A stretch of DNA of 64,000 nucleotides from an uncultured Alphaproteobacteria bacterium (GTDB lineage: Bacteria > Pseudomonadota > Alphaproteobacteria > Rhizobiales > Beijerinckiaceae): assembly GCA_937988775.1 (NCBI GenBank), contig CALKHP010000036.1:1-64000 (forward strand), read 5' to 3'. The notes below the pieces were generated by a model that saw only the letters and a program-made list of their open reading frames with translations, ran no database searches and was not told where the DNA came from. A program made the translations under genes and the position numbers. This document shows positions 1 to 9,145 of the stretch, one piece after another (the first letter of the stretch is position 1; every line of letters starts with the position of its first letter).

Positions 1-669
1 CGAGCGGTCGAGCCAGAACTCGTTCGCCGGGCGCAACGCGTCCATGCCGAGGCGGTGCAGGTAATCGCGCCACGTCACCGCGTTGCGCGAATGGATCAAG
101 GTGGCGCGCGACAGGTCGGACAGGGTGCGCAGGCCGATCTGTTCGGCGAGCGCCGGGCTGCACAGCGGGCGCAGGCGCTCGACCAGCAACGGCTCGACGC
201 TGTGCCTGGTCGTGGCGGGACGCTCGTAGGCAATGGCGATATCGAACCTGTCGGCATCGAGTTCGTCGGTTCCCGACAGCGTCGACAGCCTGATCCTGAC
301 ATCGGGATAGGCGCGCTGGAACTCCGACAGGCGCGGTTGCAGCCATTTCGCGGCGAAGCTCATGCCGGCCGCGATGACGAGATGGCCGTGCTGGGATTGC
401 GGCGCCAGCAGCGTCGTCGCGCCGGCGATCACGTCAAAGGCGCGCTCGAGTTCCCGGGCGTAGATCCTGCCATCGCTGGTCAGGGACACGCGGCCGCCAT
501 GGCGCAGGAACAGTTTCACGCCGAGGAAATCCTCGATGAGCTGGATGTGATGGCTGACCGCCGACGGGGTCACGCCAAGTTCCTCGGCCGCACGCGCGAA
601 GCTCTCGTGCCGCGAGGCCGCCTCGAAGGCCAGCAGGGATTTGAGTGGTGGAATTCGACGTCTTTTCAA
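1..669 (-). CDS. LysR-family transcriptional regulator (GcvA/DgdR type), C-terminus cut by window edge
   Basis: DNA-binding regulator with an N-terminal winged HTH (about residues 9-66; recognition segment GVTPSAVSHHI at 32-42) followed by the start of the LysR effector-binding domain. The start is a TTG at 669, giving MKRRRIPPLKSLLAFEAASR, which matches the usual GcvA-like N-terminus; no in-frame ATG fits. 223 residues are visible of an expected ~300. It is divergent from the dialkylglycine decarboxylase gene. In Burkholderia cepacia dgdR, a LysR regulator, lies divergent to dgdA, so a DgdR-like role is inferred from position and family, not shown. Confidence 0.9.
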   Translation of the reverse strand, partial: MKRRRIPPLKSLLAFEAASRHESFARAAEELGVTPSAVSHHIQLIEDFLGVKLFLRHGGRVSLTSDGRIYARELERAFDVIAGATTLLAPQSQHGHLVIAAGMSFAAKWLQPRLSEFQRAYPDVRIRLSTLSGTDELDADRFDIAIAYERPATTRHSVEPLLVERLRPLCSPALAEQIGLRTLSDLSRATLIHSRNAVTWRDYLHRLGMDALRPANEFWLDRS

Positions 670-852
670 GGCAGCCGATGAATCCAGTTGATGGAGTGCT
701 GAGTTATTTCCGCTGGCCCCGCGCCGCGGTCCCTAGCATGCTTCTTAGCAGATCGTGCAACACAAGTCGTGCGCCGCGCCTGTCGGCAGCGAGCCGTTTC
801 GGCGCATCGGGTTATGGGCGCGGACCGCGCCGACGCATTGAGGGAGAAGGAC

Positions 853-2175
853 ATGAGCGACGCACTTCTGGAAGCATCCAAGGAATATCTCGTGCGCTAC
901 GGCGGCGACGTCTTCCCCGCCCTGTTCCGGTCGGCCAAGGGCACGGTGGTCAAGGATTCCAAGGGGCGCGAATATCTCGATTTCACCTCCGGGCAGATGT
1001 GCGCCACGATCGGCCACAACCACCCGGCCATCGTCGAGGCGGTGCATCGCGCCGGCGACAAGGCGTTCCATTTCTTCAGCGGCATGATCCCGGAAGTGGT
1101 GGCGGAGCTTGCCCAGACGCTGGCGCGCGACTGGCTGCCCGGCGACCTGAAGCGCACGATCTTCATCAACACCGGCTCGGAGGCGACCGAGGTCGCCCTG
1201 CGCATGGCGAAGATGTACGCCGACGGCTACGAAATCCTGGCGCTTGGCGGCTCCTGGCACGGCATTACCGGTGGCGCGAGCGCCGTCTCGATGGCGAGCG
1301 ACCGCAAGGGCTACGGCGTGCCGGCGCCGGGCGTGTTCGTCATCCCGGAGCCGAATTCCTACCGTCCCTACAACAAGGGCCTGTCGCCGGAAGAGGATGC
1401 GCTCGCCAATCTCGACGTGGCGCTGAAGATGTTCGACATGCAGTCGGCCGGGCGCGGCGCCGCGATTATCGTCGAGCCGGTGATCAGCGCCGGCGGCGTG
1501 CTGGTGCCGCCGAAAGCCTTCCTGCAGGCGCTGCGCAAGGCGGCCGACGATCGCGGCATGCTGCTGATCTTCGACGAAGCCCAGACTGCCTTCGCGCGCA
1601 TCGGCACCAAGACCGGCTCGGAGTATTTCGGCGTGGTGCCCGACATCATGACGATGTCGAAGACGCTCGGCGGCGGCCTGCCGCTCGCAGCCGTGGCGAC
1701 GACGGCGAAGATCGAGGACAGGATCCATTCCCGGAAGTTCGCCTACTATACCAGCCACGTCTCCGATCCGCTGACGGCCGAGGTCGGCCTCGCCGTGCTC
1801 GACGTCATCACGCGCGAGAAGCTGGTCGAGCGCGCCAACGTGATGGGCGCCTACCTCAAGGGCCGCTTCGAGGAGTTGCAGCAGAAATACGAGGTGATCG
1901 GCGACGTTCGCGGCCTCGGCCTGCTGATGGGCGTGGAACTGGTGACGGACCGTGCCTCGCGCGCTCCCGCCCATGCGCTCGGCGCGCTGACCACGCAGAA
2001 ATGCTTCGAGAACGGCCTGAGCATGAACATCCGCCGCCGCCCCGAGCGTGGTTCGGTCTGGCGCATCGCGCCGCCGCTCACGGTGTCGCATGCCGAGATC
2101 GACCAGGCGGTGGACATCCTCGAGAAGTCGCTGCGCGACAGTCTCGACGAAATGGCACGCAGCAAGGCCGCGTGA
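853..2175 (+). CDS. dgdA: 2,2-dialkylglycine decarboxylase (pyruvate), class III PLP aminotransferase
   Basis: 440 aa, close to the 433 aa of B. cepacia DGD. DGD decarboxylates 2-methylalanine or isovaline to a ketone and CO2, then transaminates pyruvate to alanine. Visible counterparts of DGD active-site residues: Gln48 in TSGQMC, Trp135-His136 in SWHGITG, Ser212 in EPVISAGG, Asp241 and Gln244 in FDEAQT, PLP lysine Lys270 in MSKTLGGG, and the arginine in WRIAPPLTV. The YTSHVSDPL segment and the C-terminal GLSMNIRRR are also DGD-like and differ from GabT or ArgD. The start at 853 has AGGGAGAAGG just upstream. One DGD pocket residue (Met in SWHGMTG) is Ile here, so substrate preference may be shifted. 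First gene of a six-gene same-strand run. Confidence 0.82.
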   Translation: MSDALLEASKEYLVRYGGDVFPALFRSAKGTVVKDSKGREYLDFTSGQMCATIGHNHPAIVEAVHRAGDKAFHFFSGMIPEVVAELAQTLARDWLPGDLKRTIFINTGSEATEVALRMAKMYADGYEILALGGSWHGITGGASAVSMASDRKGYGVPAPGVFVIPEPNSYRPYNKGLSPEEDALANLDVALKMFDMQSAGRGAAIIVEPVISAGGVLVPPKAFLQALRKAADDRGMLLIFDEAQTAFARIGTKTGSEYFGVVPDIMTMSKTLGGGLPLAAVATTAKIEDRIHSRKFAYYTSHVSDPLTAEVGLAVLDVITREKLVERANVMGAYLKGRFEELQQKYEVIGDVRGLGLLMGVELVTDRASRAPAHALGALTTQKCFENGLSMNIRRRPERGSVWRIAPPLTVSHAEIDQAVDILEKSLRDSLDEMARSKAA

Positions 2176-2183
2176 CAGAAACC

Positions 2184-2216
2184 GGCCGCTCCCGGGCTCG
2201 ATCCTCGGGGGCGGTC
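2184..2216 (+). terminator. hairpin downstream of dgdA, weak U-tract
   Basis: An 11-bp stem (2184-2194 with 2206-2216, two G-U wobbles, core CCGC-T-CCCG with CGGG-G-GCGG) and an 11-nt loop is followed by a T-rich TTGTCATTT. It lies 9 bp after the dgdA stop and 97 bp before the binding-protein gene, so it could terminate or attenuate read-through into the transporter genes. Confidence 0.45.
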
Positions 2217-2312
2217 TTGTCATTTCCCACGCAGAAAGGGCGGCGAACGCCTGTGGGGAAAACCCGACCGAAACCGCACCGGCAGGCGCCCGGCGCACAG
2301 GGGGATACGATC

Positions 2313-3215
2313 ATGACCAACGCACGACGACTGACACTTCCGGCAGTGCTGCTCGCCGCACTCGGATTTTCGACCGCCGCGAGCGCGGCCAGCGCCACGC
2401 TCGACAAGATCAAGAATTCCGGCGAGATCACGCTCGGCTATCGCGAATCCTCGGTGCCGTTCTCCTATCTGGGTTCGGATCAGAAGCCGGTCGGCATTTC
2501 GATCGACCTGTGCATGGCGGTCGTCGAAAAGCTCAAGACCGACCTCAAGATGCCGAACCTCAAGGTCAACATGACGGCGGTCAACCCGTCGAACCGCATT
2601 CCGCTGATCCAGAGCGGCACCGTCGATCTCGAATGCGGCAGCACGACCAATTCCGCCGACCGCCAGAAGCAGGTCGCGTTCTCGGTCGCGACCTTCGCCG
2701 GCCAGACGAGCTGGCTCACCACCAAGGCTTCGGGCATCAAGCATGTCGCCGAGCTGAAGGGCAAGACGGTGGCGGTGACGCAGGGTTCGTATAACTACGC
2801 CACCGCCCAGAAGATCAACAAGGACGAGAAGCTCGACCTCGTCTTCGTGCAGCCCAAGGATCAGGCGGAATCGCTGCTGATGGTCCGCACCGGCCGCGCC
2901 GTGGCCTGGTTCGAGGACAATATCCTGCAGGCGGGCCTCGTCGCTGCCTCGCCCGACCCCTCGGCGCTGATGTTCCTGCCCGAGCATTTCGGCGGCACCG
3001 ACTATTACGGCCTCATGATGCCGAAGGGCGATGCCGGGTTCAAGGCGATCGTCGATGGCGCGATCAAGGAAAAGATGGCGTCGGGTGCGTTCACCAAGCT
3101 CTACGACAAATGGTTCACCCAGCCGATTCCGCCGAACGGCCAGAACCTCGCCCTGCCGATGAGTGCGGCGCTCAAGGCGCGCGTCGCCAAGCCGAGCGAT
3201 GCCCTGACCGACTGA
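2313..3215 (+). CDS. polar amino-acid ABC transporter, periplasmic substrate-binding protein (GltI-like)
   Basis: 300-aa binding protein with a Sec signal peptide (basic MTNARR, hydrophobic stretch, cleavage near ASAAS about residue 24). The mature part starts LDKIKNSGEITLGYRESSVP, typical of the glutamate/aspartate GltI branch, and has the LECGSTTNSADR segment of that group. It should deliver an acidic or polar amino acid to the two permeases encoded next. A perfect 12-bp hairpin follows the gene. No ATPase gene follows in the cluster. The ligand is not determinable; the neighbouring dgdA suggests an alpha,alpha-disubstituted or other unusual amino acid, by inference only. Confidence 0.88.
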   Translation: MTNARRLTLPAVLLAALGFSTAASAASATLDKIKNSGEITLGYRESSVPFSYLGSDQKPVGISIDLCMAVVEKLKTDLKMPNLKVNMTAVNPSNRIPLIQSGTVDLECGSTTNSADRQKQVAFSVATFAGQTSWLTTKASGIKHVAELKGKTVAVTQGSYNYATAQKINKDEKLDLVFVQPKDQAESLLMVRTGRAVAWFEDNILQAGLVAASPDPSALMFLPEHFGGTDYYGLMMPKGDAGFKAIVDGAIKEKMASGAFTKLYDKWFTQPIPPNGQNLALPMSAALKARVAKPSDALTD

Positions 3216-3226
3216 TCGCTGGTCAC

Positions 3227-3256
3227 GCGCCAGCCGGCCTGCCTGCCGGCTGGCGC
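3227..3256 (+). terminator. perfect 12-bp hairpin between binding-protein and permease genes
   Basis: GCGCCAGCCGGC (3227-3238) pairs perfectly with GCCGGCTGGCGC (3245-3256) across a 6-nt loop. No T-run follows. Such intercistronic stem-loops usually protect the upstream binding-protein message or attenuate transcription, giving more binding protein than permease. Confidence 0.6.
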
Positions 3257-3385
3257 CACCTGCGGCGCGGGAGCCGGGAGGCCGATCTGGCCATTCGTGG
3301 TATTTGGTTCCCGGACAGTTGAAATCGCTCACGCCGATGCGCCCGGGCGGCGCCGTCCGAACGCATCGCGATCTGGGAGGGTCCG

Positions 3386-4180
3386 TTGTTCGATCTGCTC
3401 TTCGAACGCGGGCCTGACGGCTTGCTCTATATCGAGTGGCTGCTGTCGGGCCTCGGCTGGACGTTGGCGCTGGCCTTTTTCGGCTGGTGGTTCGCCTTCG
3501 CCATCGGCATCGTCGTCGGCGTCGGCCGGACCCGGCGCGGCAGCCTGATCCGGCCGATCGCGCGCGCCTATGTCGAGCTGTTCCGCAACGTGCCGCTGCT
3601 GGTGCAGCTCTTCCTGTGGTATTTCGTGCTGCCGGAAGTGATCCCGACGGCGGCCGGCACCTGGCTGAAGCAGATAGCGCCGCCCTGGGGCGCGTTCGTC
3701 CCGGCGCTGGCCTGCCTGAGCTTCTATACGGCTGCACGCGTCGCCGAGCAGGTCCGCGCCGGCATCGAGGCGCTGCCGCAAGGGCAGAGCGAGGCAGCCG
3801 CCGCGCTCGGCCTGAGGCCAGGGCTGACATATCGGCTCGTGCTGGTGCCGCAGGCGCTGCGCATGATCGTGCCGAGCCTGACCAGCGAAGTGATGGGCAT
3901 CTACAAGAACACCTCGGTCGCGCTGACGATCGGCGTCATCGAGCTGACGGCGGCGGCGCGCCAGATCAGCGAGGCGACGTTCCAGACCTTCGCGGCTTTC
4001 GCCTGGGCGACGGTGATCTATCTCGCCCTGGCGCTGGTCGCCTACCGGCTGATGAGCGTCATCGACCGCAGGTTGCAGATTCCGGGGCTTAGTTCGGCGC
4101 GCGGGCCCGTGCGCCGCCGCCAGAGGACCTGGAATGGGCTGAATCTCGGCGCCTTGCGGCGCGTGGGGGGAGCGTCCTGA
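3386..4180 (+). CDS. polar amino-acid ABC transporter permease (GltJ/HisM type)
   Basis: 264-aa inner-membrane permease with several hydrophobic segments and the EAA loop of the family ([20 protein letters not shown], then a [14 protein letters not shown] stretch) that docks to the ATPase. The start is TTG at 3386, preceded by GGGAGG at good spacing; no ATG fits the N-terminus FDLLFERG. The stop overlaps the next start (TGATG), so the two permeases are translationally coupled. The C-terminus is longer than usual and ends in a basic tail (RRRQRTWNG). Confidence 0.88.
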   Translation: MFDLLFERGPDGLLYIEWLLSGLGWTLALAFFGWWFAFAIGIVVGVGRTRRGSLIRPIARAYVELFRNVPLLVQLFLWYFVLPEVIPTAAGTWLKQIAPPWGAFVPALACLSFYTAARVAEQVRAGIEALPQGQSEAAAALGLRPGLTYRLVLVPQALRMIVPSLTSEVMGIYKNTSVALTIGVIELTAAARQISEATFQTFAAFAWATVIYLALALVAYRLMSVIDRRLQIPGLSSARGPVRRRQRTWNGLNLGALRRVGGAS

Positions 4181-4857
4181 TGGAATTCGACACCTCCATC
4201 ATCTGGCAGGCCACACCCTATCTCTGGGAGGGTCTCAAGTTCACGCTGAGCCTGACGGCGGCCGCCTTCGCCATCGGCATGGCGCTCGGCATCGTGCTGG
4301 CGCTCGTCCAGCATCTCGAGCTTCCCGTCTTCAGCCAGGCGGCCAAGGTCTATGTCGCGCTGATGCGCTCGATCCCGCTGATCATGGTGCTGTTCTGGTT
4401 CTTCTTCCTGGTGCCGATCATTGTCGGTCACCTGACCGGCAGCAGCCGGCCGGTGCCGATCGGGGCGAACGCCACGGCCTACATCACCTTCGGCCTGTTC
4501 GAGGCGGCGTATTATTCCGAGATCATCCGCACCGGCCTGCGCGCGGTGCCTGCCGGGCAGAACGAGGCGTCGCGCGCCCTGTCGCTGAACGTGTTCCAGA
4601 CCTATCGCCTCGTCATCCTGCCGCAGGTGATCCGGGCGGCGAGCCCGATCATCCTCAGCCAGACGATCATCCTGTTCCAGGATACCTCGCTGGTCTATGT
4701 CCTGTCGCTGACCGACCTGCTCGGCGCCGCCTCCAAGATGGCGCAGATCAATGGCCGGCTGGTCGAGATGTATCTTGCCGCCGCGGCGGCCTATTTCGTG
4801 ATTTCACTGATTGCCTCGCAACTCGTCGAGAAGCTGAAGCGCCAGACCTCGCGCTGA
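4180..4857 (+). CDS. polar amino-acid ABC transporter permease (GltK type)
   Basis: 225-aa second permease subunit. It has the histidine/glutamate permease domain with EAA-loop text [20 protein letters not shown] and a following [17 protein letters not shown]. It starts by TGATG overlap with the previous gene. It pairs with the 3386-4180 subunit as a heterodimeric channel. In most operons of this type a GlnQ-like ATPase follows; here a dehydrogenase gene follows instead, so the ATPase must come from elsewhere. Confidence 0.9.
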   Translation: MEFDTSIIWQATPYLWEGLKFTLSLTAAAFAIGMALGIVLALVQHLELPVFSQAAKVYVALMRSIPLIMVLFWFFFLVPIIVGHLTGSSRPVPIGANATAYITFGLFEAAYYSEIIRTGLRAVPAGQNEASRALSLNVFQTYRLVILPQVIRAASPIILSQTIILFQDTSLVYVLSLTDLLGAASKMAQINGRLVEMYLAAAAAYFVISLIASQLVEKLKRQTSR

Positions 4858-4931
4858 GCGTCGCGGGAAACCGACGGGACGGGGTATTTCAAGCAGGATT
4901 GGGGACGAGGTTCCCGCAGGAAGGATATGCA

Positions 4932-6239
4932 ATGGCTCAGTGGCTCAAGACCTCGATGACGCAAGGCGATCGCGACGAGGCCGACCTGAAGGTGCGGGCG
5001 ACCGTCGAACAGCTTCTCCTCGACATCAAGGTGCGCGGAGACAAGGCGGTGCGCGAGTTGTCGAACAAGTTCGACGGCTGGGACCGCAGCGACTATCGCC
5101 TGACCGACAAGGAAATCCGCGCCTGCCTGGCCGAGCTTTCGGCGCGTGACATCGAGGATATCAAGTTCGCGCAGGCGCAGGTGCGCAACTTCGCCGAGCA
5201 TCAGCGCGCGGCGATCAAGGATATCGAGGTCGAGACGCTGCCGGGCATCGTGCTCGGCCACAAGAACATCCCGGTCAACGCGATTGGCAGCTACGTGCCG
5301 GGCGGCAAATATCCGATGCTCGCTTCGGCGCATATGTCGGTGGTGACGGCCAAGGTCGCCGGCGTGCCGTTCGTTGCGACCTGCGCGCCGCCCTTCGAGG
5401 GCCGGCCGGCGCCGGCCATCGTCGCGGCGCAGCATCTGGCCGGCGCCGACGTGATCTATGCGCTCGGCGGCGTACAGGCGATCGGCGCCATGGCGCTCGG
5501 CACCGAGACGATCCGCGCCGTCGACATGTTGATCGGCCCCGGCAACGCCTATGTCGCCGAGGCCAAGCGCCAGCTTTACGGCCGCGTCGGCATCGACCTG
5601 TTCGCTGGCCCGACCGAGACGCTGGTCATCGCCGATGACACCGTCGACGGCGAAATCTGCGCCACCGACCTGCTCGGCCAGGCCGAGCATGGCCCGACCT
5701 CGCCGGCGGTGCTGCTGACGAATTCCGAAAAGCTCGCGCGCGACACCATGGCCGAGATCGAGCGGCTGCTGACAATCCTGCCGACGGCCAAGGTGGCGCG
5801 CCAGGCCTGGCAGGATTTCGGCGAGGTGATCCTGTGCGAGAGCGAGGAGGAGATGGTCAAGGTCGCCGACGACATCGCCTCCGAACACGTGCAGGTCATG
5901 ACGCGCGATCCCGACTATTTCCTGAACAACATGACCAATTACGGCGCGTTGTTCCTTGGCGCGCGCACCAATGTCGCCTTTGGCGACAAGGTCATCGGCA
6001 CCAACCACACGCTGCCGACCAAGAAGGCGGCGCGCTATACCGGCGGTCTGTGGGTCGGAAAATTCCTCAAGACCTGCACCTATCAGCGCGTGCTGACCGA
6101 CGAGGCTTCGGCCATGATCGGCGAATATTGCTCGCGCCTGTGCATGCTCGAGGGCTTTTCGGGCCATGCCGAACAGGCCAACATCCGCGTGCGCCGCTAT
6201 GGCGGCAAGAACGTGCCCTACGCCACGGCGGCCGAGTAA
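4932..6239 (+). CDS. histidinol-dehydrogenase-family NAD-dependent dehydrogenase, probably catabolic (HpsN-like)
   Basis: 435 aa. All catalytic features of histidinol dehydrogenase are visible: zinc ligands Gln250 and His253 (LLGQAEHG), Asp352 (GDKVIGTNH) and His412 (SGHAEQAN), and the Glu318-His319 pair in SEHVQV. These enzymes take a primary alcohol through the aldehyde to the carboxylate with two NAD+. It is not next to any his gene; from memory, the stretch [14 protein letters not shown] resembles the catabolic branch that includes sulfopropanediol 3-dehydrogenase. The start is ATG 4932 with AGGAAGG upstream; its stop overlaps the next start (TAATG). The substrate is probably an amino or hydroxy alcohol. 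Confidence 0.8.
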   Translation: MAQWLKTSMTQGDRDEADLKVRATVEQLLLDIKVRGDKAVRELSNKFDGWDRSDYRLTDKEIRACLAELSARDIEDIKFAQAQVRNFAEHQRAAIKDIEVETLPGIVLGHKNIPVNAIGSYVPGGKYPMLASAHMSVVTAKVAGVPFVATCAPPFEGRPAPAIVAAQHLAGADVIYALGGVQAIGAMALGTETIRAVDMLIGPGNAYVAEAKRQLYGRVGIDLFAGPTETLVIADDTVDGEICATDLLGQAEHGPTSPAVLLTNSEKLARDTMAEIERLLTILPTAKVARQAWQDFGEVILCESEEEMVKVADDIASEHVQVMTRDPDYFLNNMTNYGALFLGARTNVAFGDKVIGTNHTLPTKKAARYTGGLWVGKFLKTCTYQRVLTDEASAMIGEYCSRLCMLEGFSGHAEQANIRVRRYGGKNVPYATAAE

Positions 6240-6994
6240 TGGTGGCGGATTTGTTCAGCCTGGCGGGCAAGCGCGCCCTGGTGACGGGAGCGGGCAGGGG
6301 CATTGGCGAGGCCCTGGCCAGGGCGCTGGCGGAAGCCGGCGCCGAGGTCACGCTCGTCGCCCGCACCGGCGCGGAAGTCGAAGCGGTTGCTGCCGGCATC
6401 CGCGGCAAGGGCGGCCGCGCCTGTTCGCTGGCCGCCGATGTCACCGATGTGGCGGCGTTCCGGGCGATGGCCGAAAAGGCCGGCCCGTTCGACGTGTTCC
6501 TCAACAATGCCGGCACGAACCGCCCACAAGCCTTCCAGGACGTCAGCGAGGACAATTTCGACACGGTTGTCGATCTCAACCTGCGCGCGGCGTTCTTCGC
6601 CGCCCAGACGGTGGCGCGCGGCATGATAGCAAAAGGGGCAGGCGGCTCGATCATCAACATGTCGAGCCAGATGGGCCATGTCGGCGGCGCCGGGCGCAGC
6701 GTCTACTGCGCCAGCAAATTCGCCCTCGAGGGCATGACCAAGGCGGCAGCGCTCGACCTCGCCCGGTTCGGCATCCGGGTGAACACCATCTGCCCGACCT
6801 TCATCGAGACGCCGATGACGGCGGGTTTCCTGGCTGATGAATCGTTCCGCGCCGGCGTGCTCGCCAAGATCAAGCTCGGACGGCTCGGCACCCCGGCCGA
6901 CCTGATCGGCGCCGCGATCTTCCTGGCAAGCGACGCCTCCGCCCTGATGACCGGCAGCCACCTGATCATCGATGGCGGCTGGACGGCCGAGTGA
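6239..6994 (+). CDS. short-chain dehydrogenase/reductase (SDR)
   Basis: 251-aa classical SDR. The Rossmann motif TGAGRGIG is at 16-23, NNAG near 89-92, the catalytic serine at 142-143, and the YxxxK pair Tyr156/Lys160 in YCASK. The C-terminal HLIIDGGWTAE ending is typical. It starts on the stop of the HisD-like gene, so both are made together. It probably oxidises a secondary alcohol or reduces a ketone of the same pathway. The acidic/basic residue pattern after the second strand (VARTG) could suit NADP(H), but cofactor choice is uncertain. Confidence 0.88.
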   Translation: MVADLFSLAGKRALVTGAGRGIGEALARALAEAGAEVTLVARTGAEVEAVAAGIRGKGGRACSLAADVTDVAAFRAMAEKAGPFDVFLNNAGTNRPQAFQDVSEDNFDTVVDLNLRAAFFAAQTVARGMIAKGAGGSIINMSSQMGHVGGAGRSVYCASKFALEGMTKAAALDLARFGIRVNTICPTFIETPMTAGFLADESFRAGVLAKIKLGRLGTPADLIGAAIFLASDASALMTGSHLIIDGGWTAE

Positions 6995-7024
6995 ACCGCG
7001 GCTGCCGACCGGCTATCGGACCAT

Positions 7025-7912
7025 CTACAAGCTTGCCGACAGAACCGACCCCGTCGCTGATTCGCTGATGACGAGCCGCGTCCCCGCCGGGTCGAAAGCC
7101 AGATTTGTCGTGGTCGCGCCGGCGCAGGACCGGATGCGCGCCGATAGTTCTCCGTTCGGCGCGAACACGAAAACCGAGCCCAAGGACGCATGCGCGACAA
7201 ACAGGTTGCCGTGCCGATCCATCGCCAGTCCGTCCGGGCCGCTGGTGCCGAACATCGAGCAGAAGCGCCCGACCTTGGAAATGCCGCCGTCCTTCATCAA
7301 CGGCACGCGCCAGACGGCATTGTCCCGGGTCATCGCCACGAAGAGCACGGTTTCGCTCGGATCAAGCACGAGGCCGTTGGGGCTGATGCCGGTCGTCAGC
7401 AGGCAGTCCAGTTGCCCTGTCGTGCGCAGCCGGTAGACGCGCCCTGTCGGGTCATGAAGGCCGGTTTGCCCCTGGTCGGTGAAATAGACGTCGCCGTTCG
7501 ACGCGATATGCAGGTCGTTGCACCCTTTGAAGGATTCGGAATTGCGGCTCGTCAGCAGCGGTTTTATCGCCCCGCTGCCGGCGTCCAGTTCCATCAAGCC
7601 GTGCCGATAGTCCGCCACGAGGATGCGGCCGTCGCGCCCGATCTTCAGGCCGTTGGGCCAGCCGTCATATTCGACAAGCAACGTCCATTCGCCGCCGGGC
7701 GATATGCGAAAAATGCGGCCAAAGGGGATGTCGACGATATGGAGATTGCCGTCCCGATCGAAAGCCGGCCCCTCTATGAAACAGTCGACCGGCAGGCCGG
7801 CCTTATTCGCATCGGCCCAGCGGCTGGCGGCGCCGGGGCGGCGATACCGGTCGGGCATGCGCGTGAAGATGCTCGTCTCGATCAGTTTCGGCGGTGTCTC
7901 GATCCACATCAT
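7025..7912 (-). CDS. SMP-30/gluconolactonase-family lactonase-like protein
   Basis: 295 aa, a six-bladed beta-propeller of the SMP-30/gluconolactonase/LRE-like family. Repeated blade motifs are visible (EGPAFDRDGNLHIVDIPFG, LLVEYDGWPNGLKIGRDGRI, DLHIASNGDVYFTDQGQTG, GPDGLAMDRHGNLFVAHA). The glutamate of EGPAF and the asparagines/aspartate of NGL, ND and PDG are the usual divalent-metal ligands. No signal peptide, so cytoplasmic. The start ATG 7912 has GAGGAAG upstream. Last gene of the minus-strand TRAP/CoA-transferase operon, 18 bp behind the CoA-transferase; it probably opens a lactone before CoA activation. Confidence 0.85.
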   Translation of the reverse strand: MMWIETPPKLIETSIFTRMPDRYRRPGAASRWADANKAGLPVDCFIEGPAFDRDGNLHIVDIPFGRIFRISPGGEWTLLVEYDGWPNGLKIGRDGRILVADYRHGLMELDAGSGAIKPLLTSRNSESFKGCNDLHIASNGDVYFTDQGQTGLHDPTGRVYRLRTTGQLDCLLTTGISPNGLVLDPSETVLFVAMTRDNAVWRVPLMKDGGISKVGRFCSMFGTSGPDGLAMDRHGNLFVAHASLGSVFVFAPNGELSARIRSCAGATTTNLAFDPAGTRLVISESATGSVLSASL

Positions 7913-7930
7913 GGCTGGCTTCCTCGGGAA

Positions 7931-9145
7931 TCAATGCGGATCGCCGCTTGTATCGGCGATCACGCCGCTGCGCAGGAGGTCCTCGATCGCCGCATCGTCG
8001 AGACCGATCTCATGAGCCACTTCGGCGGAATGTTCGCCGGCTTTTGGAACATCCCGATAGCGACCGAACCGCCTGCCGTCGAAAGCCAGCGGCAACACGG
8101 GCACCTTGCTCTTGCGGCCGTCGGCCAACGTCACCTCGGTCATGGCGCCGGGATAGTTGAGATGGGGGTCGTCGAACATGTCTTCCGGCCGGTTGATCGG
8201 CGCGAACGGCAGGCCGAGGCGCTCGCATGTCTCCAGGATCGTGGCGCGAGACAGGGTTTTGAACAGCGCGTGCAACCGGGGCATGAACTGCGCGCGTGCC
8301 AGCACGCGGTCGCGATTGGAGTGTAGCGCCGGATCGGCCTTGAGCGCGGCAAGCCCGAACTCGTCGCAGAAGATCGCCCATTGCGTATCCGTCACGACGC
8401 CAATGAAAACCTGCTCGTCATCGGCGGTGTCGAACACGTCATAGACCGCCCAGGCCGAGATGCGGTTCGGCATCGGCGCGGGGGCCAGCCCCGTCACGGC
8501 ATATTGCATCATGTGCGGGGCAACCAGCAGCATGTTGTTCTCGAACAGGCCGACCCTAATTTCCCGGCCGGCTCCGGTGCCGCCTCTTTCCTGAAGCGCC
8601 GCCAGGATGCCGATGACGGCGAACATGCCGCCCATGATGTCGTTGACCGAGGCGCCGGCGCGCAACGGCCGGCCCGGCGGCCCGGTCATGTAGGCCAGGC
8701 CGCCCATCATCTGCACGACCTCATCCAGCGCGGTGCGTTGCTCGTAGGGGCCTTCGAGAAAACCTTTGAGCGAGCAGTAGATCAGGCGGGGGTTGGCGGC
8801 GCTCAATGCGTCATATCCCAGCCCCATCCCGTCCAGGGCTCCCGGCCGGAAGTTCTCGGTCACGACGTCGCTTGCCCCGATCAGGCGCTTGACGAAGGCA
8901 AGCCCCTTCTCGCTCTTCAGATCGACCTGTATCGAGCGCTTGTTGCGATTGAAGGTGACGAAGAAGCCGGCGCCGGAACCGACCAGCCGCCGGGTATTGT
9001 CCCCCGATCCGGTCGGTTCGACCTTGATCACGTCGGCGCCGAGATCGGCCAGGATCAGCCCGGAGGACGGCCCCATGATCATATGCGAGAATTCGACCAC
9101 GCGGATGCCGCTCAGGGGAAGCGCCGGATTTTGCGAAAGGGTCAT
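7931..9145 (-). CDS. class III (CaiB/BaiF) acyl-CoA transferase
   Basis: 404 aa of standard family length. Class III enzymes move CoA between carboxylic acids through an aspartyl-CoA mixed anhydride; here Asp169 in SVNDIMGGM sits at the same number as the catalytic Asp169 of formyl-CoA transferase. N-terminal GIRVVEFSHMIMGPSSG and LADLGADVIKVEP are family hallmarks, as is ENFRPG. ATGA overlap with the stop of the HMG-CoA-lyase gene shows translational coupling, which suggests that the CoA-transferase makes the thioester cleaved by the lyase. Confidence 0.9.
   Translation of the reverse strand: MTLSQNPALPLSGIRVVEFSHMIMGPSSGLILADLGADVIKVEPTGSGDNTRRLVGSGAGFFVTFNRNKRSIQVDLKSEKGLAFVKRLIGASDVVTENFRPGALDGMGLGYDALSAANPRLIYCSLKGFLEGPYEQRTALDEVVQMMGGLAYMTGPPGRPLRAGASVNDIMGGMFAVIGILAALQERGGTGAGREIRVGLFENNMLLVAPHMMQYAVTGLAPAPMPNRISAWAVYDVFDTADDEQVFIGVVTDTQWAIFCDEFGLAALKADPALHSNRDRVLARAQFMPRLHALFKTLSRATILETCERLGLPFAPINRPEDMFDDPHLNYPGAMTEVTLADGRKSKVPVLPLAFDGRRFGRYRDVPKAGEHSAEVAHEIGLDDAAIEDLLRSGVIADTSGDPH

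Noticed and set aside
645..3215. A single 856-codon frame spanning dgdA and the binding-protein gene
   Set aside because: Only the last 300 codons (from 2313) are a real protein; the rest is out of frame with dgdA and gives a low-complexity Arg/Gly/Ala translation.
4932..6239. Biosynthetic histidinol dehydrogenase (hisD)
   Set aside because: All catalytic residues fit the family, but no histidine gene is near and the context is catabolic, so a biosynthetic role is less likely than an HpsN-like alcohol dehydrogenase.
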